Positions 1 through 9,933 of a stretch of DNA of 64,000 nt are shown here, piece after piece. Source of the DNA: Vitis vinifera (lineage: Eukaryota > Streptophyta > Magnoliopsida > Vitales > Vitaceae); assembly GCF_030704535.1 (NCBI RefSeq), contig NC_081815.1:4784501-4848500 (forward strand), written 5' to 3'. A program made the translations under genes and the position numbers. Under the pieces are notes generated by a model, which searched no databases, had not been told where the DNA came from, and saw only the letters and a list, made by a program, of their open reading frames with translations. Position 1 is the stretch's first letter. Each line of letters opens with the position of its first letter.

Positions 1-242
1 TAAACAATTAGAAAGGGGAGGCGTCATTCTATGGCCAAGCCAAAAAATGTGGCCCTTATGACATGATGTAAGTCAATATAAAACAAAAAAAAAAAATACA
101 AAATTAATCCATGATATTTTATTCAATAAAATTTTCATTATTATTCATATGAATTCTTATTTAAATTATTTGATTATGAATATTTTTCTCAATCAATATG
201 GATTGATTCATATTTATTTAATTACATAATGATTTTAATAAA

Positions 243-846
243 GGGAGAATTATGTTTTGGGGGTAGATGGATCTTCAAATTAACAAAAGGTTCATGTAAC
301 TCTTCAAATTAAGTTCAAGACCCAATAAAAGTATGAAAATTAAGTTGAAGGATATCATCCTTCAGTATTTTCAAAAATGCCCTTTGTTGATTTTGAGAAA
401 AAAAATTAATATTTTTGAAAAATACTTTTATTTAATTTAATATTTTTGATTTAATTTAATATTTTTTAAAAATACTTTTATGTAATTTAATATTTTTTAA
501 AATACTTTTATTTAATTTAATATTTTTTAAAAATAAATTTATATAATTTAATATTTTTTTAAAATAAATTTATATAATTTAATATTTTTTTAAAATAAAT
601 TTATTTAATTTAATATTTAAAAAATATTTAATTTAATATTTTTGAAAACTACTTTTATTTAATTTAGTATTTTTGAAAAAAAAATTATTAAAAAAAATTA
701 TTTAACTTAATTTTATAAAATATTTTATGTGTTCTAAAAGGGTATATTTGTCCGTTACTATTTCATATCCTTTAACTCAATTTGAATAGTTATATGGACC
801 TTTTGTTAATTTGAGGGTCCATCTACCCCCTAAAGATAATTCTCCC
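243..846. mobile_element. Mutator-like MITE, copy 1
   Basis: This 604-bp AT-rich element carries terminal inverted repeats of about 30 bp: it opens GGGAGAATTATGTTTTGGGG and closes with the imperfect reverse complement, ending ATAATTCTCCC. It is flanked by a perfect 9-bp direct repeat, TTTAATAAA, at 234-242 and 847-855. A 9-bp duplication with long inverted termini is typical of Mutator-like elements (known of the family). The inside is a run of roughly 30-bp units of the type TTTAATTTAATATTTTTNAAAATA and has no coding capacity. A second copy lies at 20687-21316 in the opposite orientation. Confidence 0.88.
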
Positions 847-1689
847 TTTAATAAATTAAATAAGTTCATTATTTTAGTATTAAATTTTTTAAAATTAATA
901 TACAAAAAGCTGTTATAGAGAAAAAAAATGAAAATAATTATAAGAAATTCATTTTTTTTTTCAAAATGTGCAAAAAATATTAAAATTAAAAATTTAATTA
1001 TATGTAAGTAACTTTGAAATTTCTGTCATAAAATATTAAAATCGAAAACAGAAAAATAACTTGTTATATAACAAAGATCTGTTTTAAAAAAAGGGTTTCA
1101 ATATCCTTTCAATGGATTTCTTTAATAGATTCAAAATCTTCTTTGTGAATGTTATTTTTTTTTAAAAAAAATTACACAAATACTCTTTGAGGTATTTGAT
1201 AATTACATTTTAGTTTCTTAAGCTTCTAAAATCACTTTAATATCTCAATGACCGGTCATGATGTAAGATGACAACCCCTTGAGTAATATTGATCAACCTT
1301 AAAAATTAACTATTAGTTTTTAAAAATCGTTTTTCAAAAACTGTTTTTTAAAGCAATTACCAAAAAAAGACCTTTTTTTTTTTATCCATTTTCTATTTTT
1401 TTTTCTTTTATTTTATTCCTCAAATATTTTATTTTTTAGTTTTTGTTTCAATATGGGAAAAAAAATTGAGGAAGAAAGCAAGGAAAAGGAAGGAGAAAAA
1501 AGGAAGAAATAGACTCACAATTTTGGATAACAAATATAAAGAAGTTGGAAAATAAGATTATTTTTATAATTTAATGTTTATATTTTGTTTTTAAAAAAAG
1601 ATTAGGGGATGAACGGAGAGTTCAAGTGGTTGGATTTAACCGTTTAAAACGTTTTAAATATAATTGAAATGATAATTTTGCCCATCCCA
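847..1689. other. AT-rich intergenic stretch
   Basis: I see no gene here. The stretch is very AT-rich, with poly-T and poly-A runs and a purine-rich patch of A/G around 1456-1510. A phrase like TTTTCAAAAACTGTTTTTTAAA near 1330 resembles the low-complexity inverted A/T motifs seen again around 3150-3540. Confidence 0.5.
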
Positions 1690-2275
1690 TTCAAATTGCA
1701 CACAAAGACAAGAGCCCATATTAGGTGGGCCACACAAAAATCTGTCCAACTCGATGCATTGCATGCGTCCGCAGCCCAAAGAGATCAGTCCAAGATGTGA
1801 TGGCTAACCTGAACCGTCTATACAACGTATGGGCTCCACCCACGGGCGCTGAAGTTTTTGCGGCTAGCACCACCTGGACCCACCCCAGCAACAATGCCAG
1901 CCACTGAATGAGGTGCAGTGGCAGAATCGTCAATTCGGAGACCTTCAAGGTCTCTTTTGTTAACTTTGACGGAGCCGCGTAAAAATCTCCTGCTGTCGCT
2001 TTCAGAACGACAGTGGTTTTGTGGAGGAGACGGCTGAGGGAGGGGAGCTGCACATGATGAGACTGAATCAGGGCCTTTGAAGCAACATCAGGTGGGGATC
2101 GGACGGTTGGGATGGGTTCGTGACACGTGATAGTGTCGAAGTGGGGTCTACCTGGTGGAATGTGAGCCGTACATCAGCGGAGAAGTCGACTTAAGACTCT
2201 AGAGTTTTGTTGGGACTTTACTTTCCCTTGCCATGGTGGGAGCCTCCATAAACTGAGGATGACGTCAATTATTCG
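1690..2275. promoter_or_regulatory. GC-richer island with G-box and TGACGTCA
   Basis: This block is much richer in G and C than its surroundings. It contains a perfect G-box core CACGTG at 2124-2129, an 8-bp palindrome TGACGTCA at 2260-2267 (a bZIP/as-1-type site) and a TTGAC W-box core near 1962. Both strands have open frames of about 60-110 codons, but these overlap each other and show no recognisable protein. The block reads like an orphaned promoter or old gene fragment. Its role is inferred only. Confidence 0.35.
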
Positions 2276-3600
2276 TAAAAAGTAATTTAATATTTTTAGT
2301 TTAAAAAAAACGTGTTTTTAAAGAAATCATTTGAAAAAATTCTAGAAATATTTTAAAAATATTAAAAATGCGTTTTAAAAAATATTTCAAATAAAAACAT
2401 TGTTAAATTAAATTCAGAAAGAAACGAAAGTATTTTTTATTATCAATCATCATAATTTTGTTTTAAAAAAAATTAATTGTATGACAAATTTTTAAAAATT
2501 TAGAAAATTTTTAAATAATCAAGATGTTATTTTAAAAATTATTTTATCATTATATAATAAAACATAAAAAATATTATCACAACATTTTTTTTTATCCTTA
2601 AAAGGTATTTTTAGTGGAAGCTAAAACACTTTGTGCTAATTATTTTTTAAAACAATTTTAAGAAAATGGTTTTTATGAACGATTTTTTAAAAATGGTTTT
2701 ATAAAATAAAAATTCGTTTGAAAAATTAAAATATTTTTAACATATTTTTTAAATATGCTCTAAAAATAACTTTTATTTCTATAGTTTTATTTTTAATCGT
2801 TATATATGTTTTTATAATTATTTTTTAAATAAATTTTAAAAATGTAAGTGAAAACAATTGAAAAATGTACTTTGGAAATATTATTTTTTAACATACATAG
2901 AAAATTGGAAACGATTTATAATTATCAAACATGTTTTTTTCTGAGAAATAAAAAACTATTATAGTAAACAACAGTCAAATAGATCATCCGAATTTTTGGT
3001 AAATTTGACTTAATAATAATTTAATTTAAGTTATTAAATATATTTACAACATAATTCAAATTACTAATTAAAGTAAAAAAATTTAATATTAAATTTCCAA
3101 TTTTATCAACCACTTAAATTTAATAAAACTAAAATGATAAATATAAGACCTTGACAACTATTTTTAAGAACAATTTTATGCTTTTTTTAAATAAAAAAAA
3201 CTGAAAAACATATTTAATAATCAAAAACTATTTTTTGTTTTTTTTCTGTTTTCTATTCTTAAGAAAATAAAAAATATAGTGTTTTTAGATAATTTCTTTT
3301 AATTATTTTTAATTATTTTTTTAGAGTTAATTTAAAAAATAATTATACAAACATATAATGATTAAAAATAAAGCTATGAACATAAAAATAATTTTTAAAA
3401 CATATTTAAAAATATTAAAAATAAATAAAAATAATTTTAAATTTTCAAATAAGCTTTTATTTTATAAAATATTATAAAATAAATTTTAAAAACTATTTTT
3501 AAAAACTATTTTTTCATAACTATTTTAAAACACGATGACTAAGTTAGAGTCATACTTCTTCATTTAACCAGGCTGCAGTAGATCCTATTCATTCGATGGT
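2276..3600. other. AT-rich intergenic, degraded repeats
   Basis: There is no gene. The sequence is almost entirely A and T, with scattered self-complementary phrases of the type TTTTTAAAAACTATTTTT, especially at 3150-3300 and 3470-3530. These look like decayed MITE material, but no clean ends or target-site duplication could be found. Confidence 0.5.
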
Positions 3601-3785
3601 TAACAATCAACGGCTGAGATCTCTTCCCACTTCCTCTATAAATATCACACAAGCGGTCCTTCCCCTTCTATCATCTCCTACGGTCGGTGGAACAGTCGGA
3701 GTCTTAATTTTACCTGTTTCTAAAACCCCTTTCTAGGGTTTAAGCCTTCCCTCTCCCAAACCCACGTCTAGGGTTTATCATAGCT
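3601..3785 (+). promoter_or_regulatory. Promoter and leader of TPR gene, TATA box and two telo-box-like motifs
   Basis: A TATA box, CTATAAATA, sits at 3635-3643, about 145 bp before the start codon. The presumed 5' leader carries CTAGGGTTT twice, at 3733-3741 and 3768-3776. This is the complement of the plant telo-box AAACCCTA, which is common in leaders of genes expressed in dividing cells (established for plants). The pairing is seen directly; the regulation is inferred. Confidence 0.6.
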
Positions 3786-4941
3786 ATGCTTCTCCGAAGT
3801 TCATCGACTCCGATACTGAATTCATGGCCCCCCAATTCGAAAGAATCATCATCCGAGCCAGAGATGGTACCCCAAATTCTTCTCAGTCGTTCCATTTCAT
3901 TGACAACGAGTTCTTTGTCTTCAGTGGAAGGCTCATCCAAGAAGATGTCCAGAGCGCTGTCTGAGACCGATCTCCGGGAGCTTTCGCTCCCCAAACGGAA
4001 GCCTATAACGAAAACTGTAAATCGGCTCTCATCATTGCCGGTTGACGAGAGAGAGGAAGAAGATTCGTGTCCGATTTCGAGAACGGCGTCGTATGGAGGG
4101 TTGTGGTGGGGTGTTGGGTCGGATGCAGGGTGTGAAGGTGTTTGTGTTGAGGGTGGGAGCGAAGGTGGCGGAGGTTCGGACGGTGGATATGCGCATGGGA
4201 AATCAGGTTATGGAGACTCCAATAACGGGAATGGTAATATGGAATCTTATTATCGGACGATGATTGAGGCTAATCCTGGGAACGCCCTTCTTCTTGGCAA
4301 TTACGCAAGGTTCTTAAAAGAGGTATCTACATATTTTTCCTGTTAATTCATGCATGTCCTGTTTGGTTGCCGAGAAAGCAATGAAATATCTAATGTTTGG
4401 AAATTTTTTGTTGCATTTTTTCTTTAAGCATAACTAGCTTTCGAATTTTCCAAGCTCTGCTTGCAAAACAATTCCCATATATGCTAATTTGTTTGTTTAT
4501 TTGGAGTGGGCTCAGGTTCGTGGAGATTACATCAAAGCAGAAGAGTACTGTGGGAGAGCAATTTTGGCAAACCCAAATGATGGAAATATTCTCTCACTCT
4601 TCGCTGATCTCATATGGCAGGTTCACAAGGATAGTGATCGCGCTGAGAGTTACTTCGATCAAGCTGTTAAAGCCTCCCCTGATGACTGGTAAGTATTCTT
4701 AATTTTCCCTGCATGCATGCTATGAAAATCCAAGCGTTTGGAAAGTAAGACCTTGTTGTAATTGCATGTGTTTTGATTATGCAGTTTTGTTCTAGCTTCT
4801 TATGCCCACTTTCTTTGGGAAGAGGAAGAGGAAGAGGAAGAAAAGGAAAGGGTAGAGGGAGAATACATGAAGGAAACATCATCACACCCAGTCTTCCGAG
4901 GCGCTTCTCCATCACTACCTCCTTTAGCTGCTGCCTCCTAG
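3786..4941 (+). CDS. TPR-repeat protein, plant-specific, 288 aa
   Basis: Three exons join in frame: 3786-4322, 4516-4688 and 4785-4941, with GT-AG introns, giving 288 residues and a TAG stop. The first 150 residues are Ser- and Gly-rich and low in complexity. Residues about 155-255 form three tetratricopeptide-like helical repeats; recognisable phrases are [40 protein letters not shown] and [16 protein letters not shown]. An acidic Glu run follows directly after the last repeat, ending in a short Pro/Ala-rich tail. This matches a family of short plant TPR proteins of unknown biochemical role, in which the repeats follow ANPGN/ANPND/SPDD spacing. TPRs mediate protein binding; the partner is unknown. 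The start ATG is the first in a clean frame after the TATA box and leader. Confidence 0.85.
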
Positions 4942-6164
4942 GCTATATTTTCCTCACCCTACTACTTGTATAAAAGCGTGGTTTTATTAATCTCTGTTTT
5001 CTCATTTCTATTGTAAACCTTTTAGTTATACTCGTTCCCTAATTATTTTTGGAGTTTTGTTAGAGTTAGAAATTTGCTGGTGAAATGAAAATTCTTTTTG
5101 GTATCTGGAAAAAACTGGTTGCAAATATGAATGGAGCTAATTTTTCCTGACCCAGTCGCCCTCTTTTCCCTTATTTTCCATTCACCTGAGACAATGATTT
5201 TGGAAAGGTATTTATAAGGAGACAAAAAGGAATTTGGGGGCCGACGAACAACCCCTTAGCATCAACTTGTTATCATTTCTATGGAGATTCTGTTGTTGCG
5301 GAAGCATGATGTCATGCTCCGATAATTTAATTTATAGAATACAGTACACAAGTGATTTGGTGCCCAAGCTTGCGTAGATATACATGGTAATGGCTTAAAG
5401 TATAAGGGTATATAAGCAAATGGGATTAGAGTATGTAGTATGGTGATGGCTTATCGGTAGGCGGCTTTTCTACACGGTGCCCTTGAAGATGAGGATAGTG
5501 TTTTCAGAGTAGTCAGAATAAGTGCCAGGGAAAAAAAATCAACATCCTAGAATTTTCACCCAGTTGTGTCATTTAAGGCAAAGTAAAAGAATCCCATGCA
5601 AGAGATCATCATCCCACAAAAAGGTTTAATCAAAATTTCACCCAGTTATTTCAGTAAAAACCAAGGTCAAGCATCACCTGGATAACGACTGAAGAGCTAC
5701 CAAATTAAGTTACATTCATTCATTCAATTTGCAGGAGTTTTTCCACCAGCCCGGATCTTCTATTGAAATTATATGCTGAAATTGTGACCAAATATTCTGG
5801 TTGCTTGACTAAGTGACCGATTCAAATGATTTTTAGTGCACATGAACTGTTAACACTACATAAATGTCTAGGTGGTTAGGTATTTTCAGATCTTGATTGA
5901 CTTCTGAGCCAAATTCAATATAAAATAATCATACAGGTTTCAGCAGTCAACAATCTTGAATTAGAGAGCAATTGTCTATATAAAAACAAACCTGATGAGG
6001 AAGCTTAAACCCATACTAATAAGCTAGGGCTGCAACACCATTTGTTTATGAGGACGAAGCAAGAATTGAGGTCAGTTTCTCCTATGTGATTTATATTCCC
6101 ATTTATAGTCTATTACTGGATACATGACTGGAAAACACAAATATGCAAACCCGGTCTTGGGATG
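4942..6164. other. Intergenic: 3' UTR of TPR gene and upstream of kinase gene
   Basis: The first few hundred bases are presumably the 3' UTR of the TPR gene. The rest shows no frame with protein character, no tRNA-like fold and no clear repeat. It ends at the tandem duplication that begins near 6165. Confidence 0.45.
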
Positions 6165-6822
6165 AAAAACCTTTTATACGAGTTAAGAAATTTTAGCATA
6201 ACATAGAAATTTATCTGAAGCTTGATTCTTTCTTCTTCTTCTTCTTCTTCTTCTTCTTTCCATGGCTTAAGATTCGGATTCCAGACAACCTTTGTAGCTT
6301 TAAGAGTTTTATCATGGATAAGGACTTTACTCACACATAGAATCATCCTTTCTGTTTCAAGTTTCAGTCTCTGACAGCCTGACAGTAACAATGTATTCTG
6401 CGGGTGAATCCATAGACTTTATGTGGCCATAGAAATTCTGATTTTTCCAATTTTTCTGGTTCATGTGTTTGTCACCGACTCACTTGTCCTTCTTTCTGAT
6501 GCTACTCTTGCCAGTCTTCAGTTTATTGGTCCCAAAAACCCTTTTTATGAGTTTAATACTGTAGCATAACACAGAAATTTATCCAAGCTTGTTTCATTTT
6601 TTCTTTTTGCATGGTTTAAGATTTTTCTTGAAGACAATGTGTCACATAAGAGTTTGTTCATGGTACAGGGAGTTGCATTTGCTACAAAACATCCTTTCTC
6701 TGCAGGTGAACTCATACACTGTATGCAGGATGGAAATGTTGGGTTTCTTCCAATTTTTTGGGTTCATGAGTTTGTCACTTGTTCTCCTGTCTGAAATCTC
6801 TGTTGCCAGTCATTTTATTGGT
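6165..6822 (+). repeat. Degenerate tandem duplication of the kinase gene 5' end
   Basis: Two direct copies lie head to tail: about 6165-6529 and about 6534-6822. Matching landmarks in order are AAAAACC...TTTTA, TAGCATAACA(T/C)AGAAATTTATC, AAGCTTG, CATGG(C/T)TTAAGATT, (A)CATCCTTTCT, CCAATTTTT, GGTTCATG.GTTTGTCAC and a shared end at TTTATTGG. The second copy contains the signal-peptide codons of the receptor kinase. The first copy has lost the frame and carries an expanded CTT run at about 6226-6259. Confidence 0.75.
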
Positions 6823-9204
6823 AGAATTTACCCAGGTTTTCAAGCAGCTCAGATTAATTGGATTGATAATAATGGAATGTTTTTGTTCTCTAACAACTCG
6901 AATTTTGCTTTTGGATTCTCTTCTACAAAGAACCCCTCTTTGTTTCTGTTGAATGTTGTGTATGTGGGCAGTTCAAGAATTGTCTGGACTGCTAACAGAG
7001 GCTCTGCTGTTGGAATTTATGACAAATTTGTTTTCAACAAAACTGGGAATGTGCACTTGGAGACACAGGAAGGTATAATCTGGGAAGCCCTTACTGCTGG
7101 AAAAGGAGTCTATGCTATGGAGTTGCAAGACTCGGGCAATTTGGTTTTGCTTGGTAATGATTCTAATGACAGTAAGCCTGTCTGGCAAAGTTTTAGCTAT
7201 CCCACAGACACCCTTTTATCAAATCAAGTGTTCATGGAAGGAATGAGACTTGCAAGTGATCCTAACCCCAATAACTTGACCTTCTACCTTGAAATGAAGT
7301 GGGGAGACATGATTCTATATGCAGGATATCAAACTCGTCAAACCTATTGGTCTATGGCCAACGAGGTCCGGAAAATCATTAACAAAAATACTGGGGTAGT
7401 TGCCTTGGCTTCACTAACTTCCAATTCATGGAAATTCTTCACTCAAAACCAGACTCTAGTTTGGCAATTTATATTAAGAGACAATCTTGATCCCAATACA
7501 ACTTGGGCTGCAGTTCTAGGGTCTGATGGGATTATCTCATTCTACAATCTTCAGAAAAAGCTATCTGCTGTTACTGGGATACCAGAATACCGGTGCAGCA
7601 CACCTGAGCCTTGTGATCCTTATAATATTTGTTATGCTGACAACAGCTGCAAATGCCTTCCAGTTCTTAGTTCTCAGCAAGATTGTAAACCAGGGATCAC
7701 CTCTCCTTGTGATGGCTCAAGAAGTTCTGTGGAGCTTGTAAATTCTGGGGATGCATTCAACTATTTTGCTCTTGGGTTTGTTCCTCCCACTTTCAAATCA
7801 ACTCTGGGCCATTGTCAAGAAGTTTGCCTCGGTAACTGTTCATGCATGGTCTTATTCTTTGAAAACAATTCAGGGAATTGCTTTCTGTTCAACCAGATAG
7901 GGAGCTTGCAGCAGCGCAACAAACAGGGTTCCTCAGAATTTGTTTCATACATTAAAATCTCTAGCGGTGAAGAAAGCAGAGGTCAGAACACTCAGAATCA
8001 CTGGGTGCTTGTTTCACTTGTAGCAGCTACTACTTCGTTGGTTGTTGTAGGTTTACTTTGTTTGGGGCTCTGGTGTAGCCAGAAAAAGAAAAGGCTGCTG
8101 GGGTCTCCACAAAATTTCTCTAGGGAGGGTAATTTTTCTTCCAAATATGCCTCAGAAGAGGATGATCTATTTGAGAATATGTCTTGGTGGCTAGTCCCCT
8201 TCAGTTACAAAGATCTTCAAACTGCGACTAACAACTTCTCGGTAAAACTTGGTCAGGGTGGGTTTGGTTCAGTCTACAAAGGAGTACTCCCAGATGGAAC
8301 TGCCATTGCAGTGAAGATGCTGGAGGGAATTGGTCAGGGTAAGAAAGAATTTCAGTCTGAAGTAACCACCATAGGTAGAATCCACCATATCCACTTGGTC
8401 AGGCTCAAAGGCTTCTGTACTGAGGGGTCTCACCGGCTTCTTGTTTATGAGTACATGGCAAAAGGGTCTCTGGACAGATGCTTTAAGAACAATGGAGAAG
8501 GTTTAGTTTTGGACTGGGAGACAAGGTTCAATATAGCTTTGGGTACAGCAAAGGGACTGGCTTATCTCCATGATGGCTGCAGTGTAAAGATAGTTCACTG
8601 TGATATAAAACCAGAAAATGTGCTTCTTGATGACAATTACCAAGCCAAGGTTTCGGATTTCGGTTTGGCAAAGTTGATGACAAGGGAACAGAGCCGTGTG
8701 GTGACAACAATAAGGGGTACTAGGGGGTACTTGGCACCTGAGTGGGTCACGGACTACGCCATATCAGAGAAGAGTGATGTATATAGCTTTGGCATGGTTT
8801 TGCTTGAAATCATCGGAGGAAGGAGAAACTTCGATCCTGAGGAAAATTCAGAGAAGGCCTATTTCCCCTCTTTTGCCCTCAAGATGATGGAAGAAGGGAA
8901 ACCAGAAAAAATAGTTGACTCAAAGCTCAAGATTGAGGAAGATGATGAGAGGGTTTATACTGCAATAAAAGTTGCTTTGTGGTGTATACAGGGGAATATG
9001 TCCCAAAGGCCATCAATGGCCAAAGTGGTTCAAATGCTTGAAGGTAGCTGTGTTGTACCTCAGCCTCCAAGTTATTCTCAAATGGGTTCCCACTTTTTCG
9101 ACAATTTCGTTAGGCCAGTCAAGAAGTTGGGTACTTTTTCCGAATCACCTTGTTGTCATATTGATGCATCCCTTTCATCTACGCAGCTATCTGGTCCAAG
9201 ATAA
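6730..9204 (+). CDS. G-type lectin S-receptor-like Ser/Thr kinase, SD2-5 type, 824 aa
   Basis: This is a single-exon receptor kinase of the plasma membrane. The N-terminus (MEMLGFFQFFGF...) is a signal peptide of about 25 residues. A bulb-lectin domain with N-glycosylation sites follows (about 40-160, with IVWTANRG). Next come a Cys-rich stretch (CDPYNICYADNSCKC), a PAN/apple-like Cys cluster (CQEVCLGNCSC), one transmembrane helix at about 424-449, and a kinase domain from about 495 to 770. The kinase shows LGQGGFGSVYKG near 507, the AVK lysine near 528, HCDIKPEN with catalytic Asp near 625, DFG near 643 and GTRGYLAPEW. The residue before the catalytic Asp is Cys, so this is a non-RD kinase, a class often linked to innate immune signalling. 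The frame is open upstream, with an in-frame ATG at 6637, but the ATG at 6730 gives the proper signal peptide. The family is long known as SD2-5; ligand unknown. Confidence 0.93.
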   Translation: MEMLGFFQFFGFMSLSLVLLSEISVASHFIGRIYPGFQAAQINWIDNNGMFLFSNNSNFAFGFSSTKNPSLFLLNVVYVGSSRIVWTANRGSAVGIYDKFVFNKTGNVHLETQEGIIWEALTAGKGVYAMELQDSGNLVLLGNDSNDSKPVWQSFSYPTDTLLSNQVFMEGMRLASDPNPNNLTFYLEMKWGDMILYAGYQTRQTYWSMANEVRKIINKNTGVVALASLTSNSWKFFTQNQTLVWQFILRDNLDPNTTWAAVLGSDGIISFYNLQKKLSAVTGIPEYRCSTPEPCDPYNICYADNSCKCLPVLSSQQDCKPGITSPCDGSRSSVELVNSGDAFNYFALGFVPPTFKSTLGHCQEVCLGNCSCMVLFFENNSGNCFLFNQIGSLQQRNKQGSSEFVSYIKISSGEESRGQNTQNHWVLVSLVAATTSLVVVGLLCLGLWCSQKKKRLLGSPQNFSREGNFSSKYASEEDDLFENMSWWLVPFSYKDLQTATNNFSVKLGQGGFGSVYKGVLPDGTAIAVKMLEGIGQGKKEFQSEVTTIGRIHHIHLVRLKGFCTEGSHRLLVYEYMAKGSLDRCFKNNGEGLVLDWETRFNIALGTAKGLAYLHDGCSVKIVHCDIKPENVLLDDNYQAKVSDFGLAKLMTREQSRVVTTIRGTRGYLAPEWVTDYAISEKSDVYSFGMVLLEIIGGRRNFDPEENSEKAYFPSFALKMMEEGKPEKIVDSKLKIEEDDERVYTAIKVALWCIQGNMSQRPSMAKVVQMLEGSCVVPQPPSYSQMGSHFFDNFVRPVKKLGTFSESPCCHIDASLSSTQLSGPR

Positions 9205-9933
9205 TAGAAGACATATGCTAAACATGAAGGAATGGCTATCCAGATTGGGGGTAGAGGTGGATATATTTTAGAAGCTTTCAGATTTATATTCTTCTTCCAT
9301 CTTCTTGGCAAGCAAACAAAGTATTTGAGAGGTGTATAAGTATATATCATATTTGGAAGCTTTTTTCTGTTATGGCTGTTATGTTTGTGAAGAGTAATTC
9401 GTGATATTTATCATCCTCTAGAACCCAGAAGCATAAGCTTTCATATAGATCATCAATTCTTGAAGTAACTTACCAATCTTAATCCCTGTTCTTTATGTGT
9501 CCTCTCAATTATTTTCTCACAATAATCTTGAAGTCAATAGACACTAATAAAAGAATTACAGGTACCACTTTTTGTTATGAGGGTGTATTTATGTTGTGGA
9601 GGATGCATCACATCTACTATAAGGGAGGCAATTTTGACATGAATTTTAGCAGGTTCGGATTAGGTATAATCGTGTTCATGTCATGATCATGTGGAAGGAT
9701 GGGTTCTCAACCAAATGGTATCTCAGGTGCATACATCTTGTGTTTGGAAGTTGTTCATATGGATGATGTGATTGTAAAGAGTTATTCATCATTCTATAGA
9801 CCACACAAGCATAGACTGCAAAAAGAAGTCGTCTAGCAGATGGCCAAGGTTCTGACATTTCAAACTACTGATAACAACTAACATATTCTTAGAATTTGAC
9901 ATATTGAGCTGGTCATTAGAGCTCAAAGAGGGC
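9205..9933. other. Tail-to-tail intergenic region
   Basis: This segment holds the 3' ends of the convergent kinase (+) and nucleoside transporter (-) genes. I see no other gene and no clear repeat. Confidence 0.5.

Noticed and set aside
1721-2053. Open frames on both strands in the GC-richer island
   Set aside because: The frames overlap one another, have no domain or signal, and no splice or promoter context makes either a gene.
6589-6729. N-terminal extension of the receptor kinase
   Set aside because: The extension begins at a TTG, not an ATG. An in-frame ATG at 6637 exists, but only the ATG at 6730 places a proper signal peptide at the N-terminus, and the upstream part lies in a duplicated leader.
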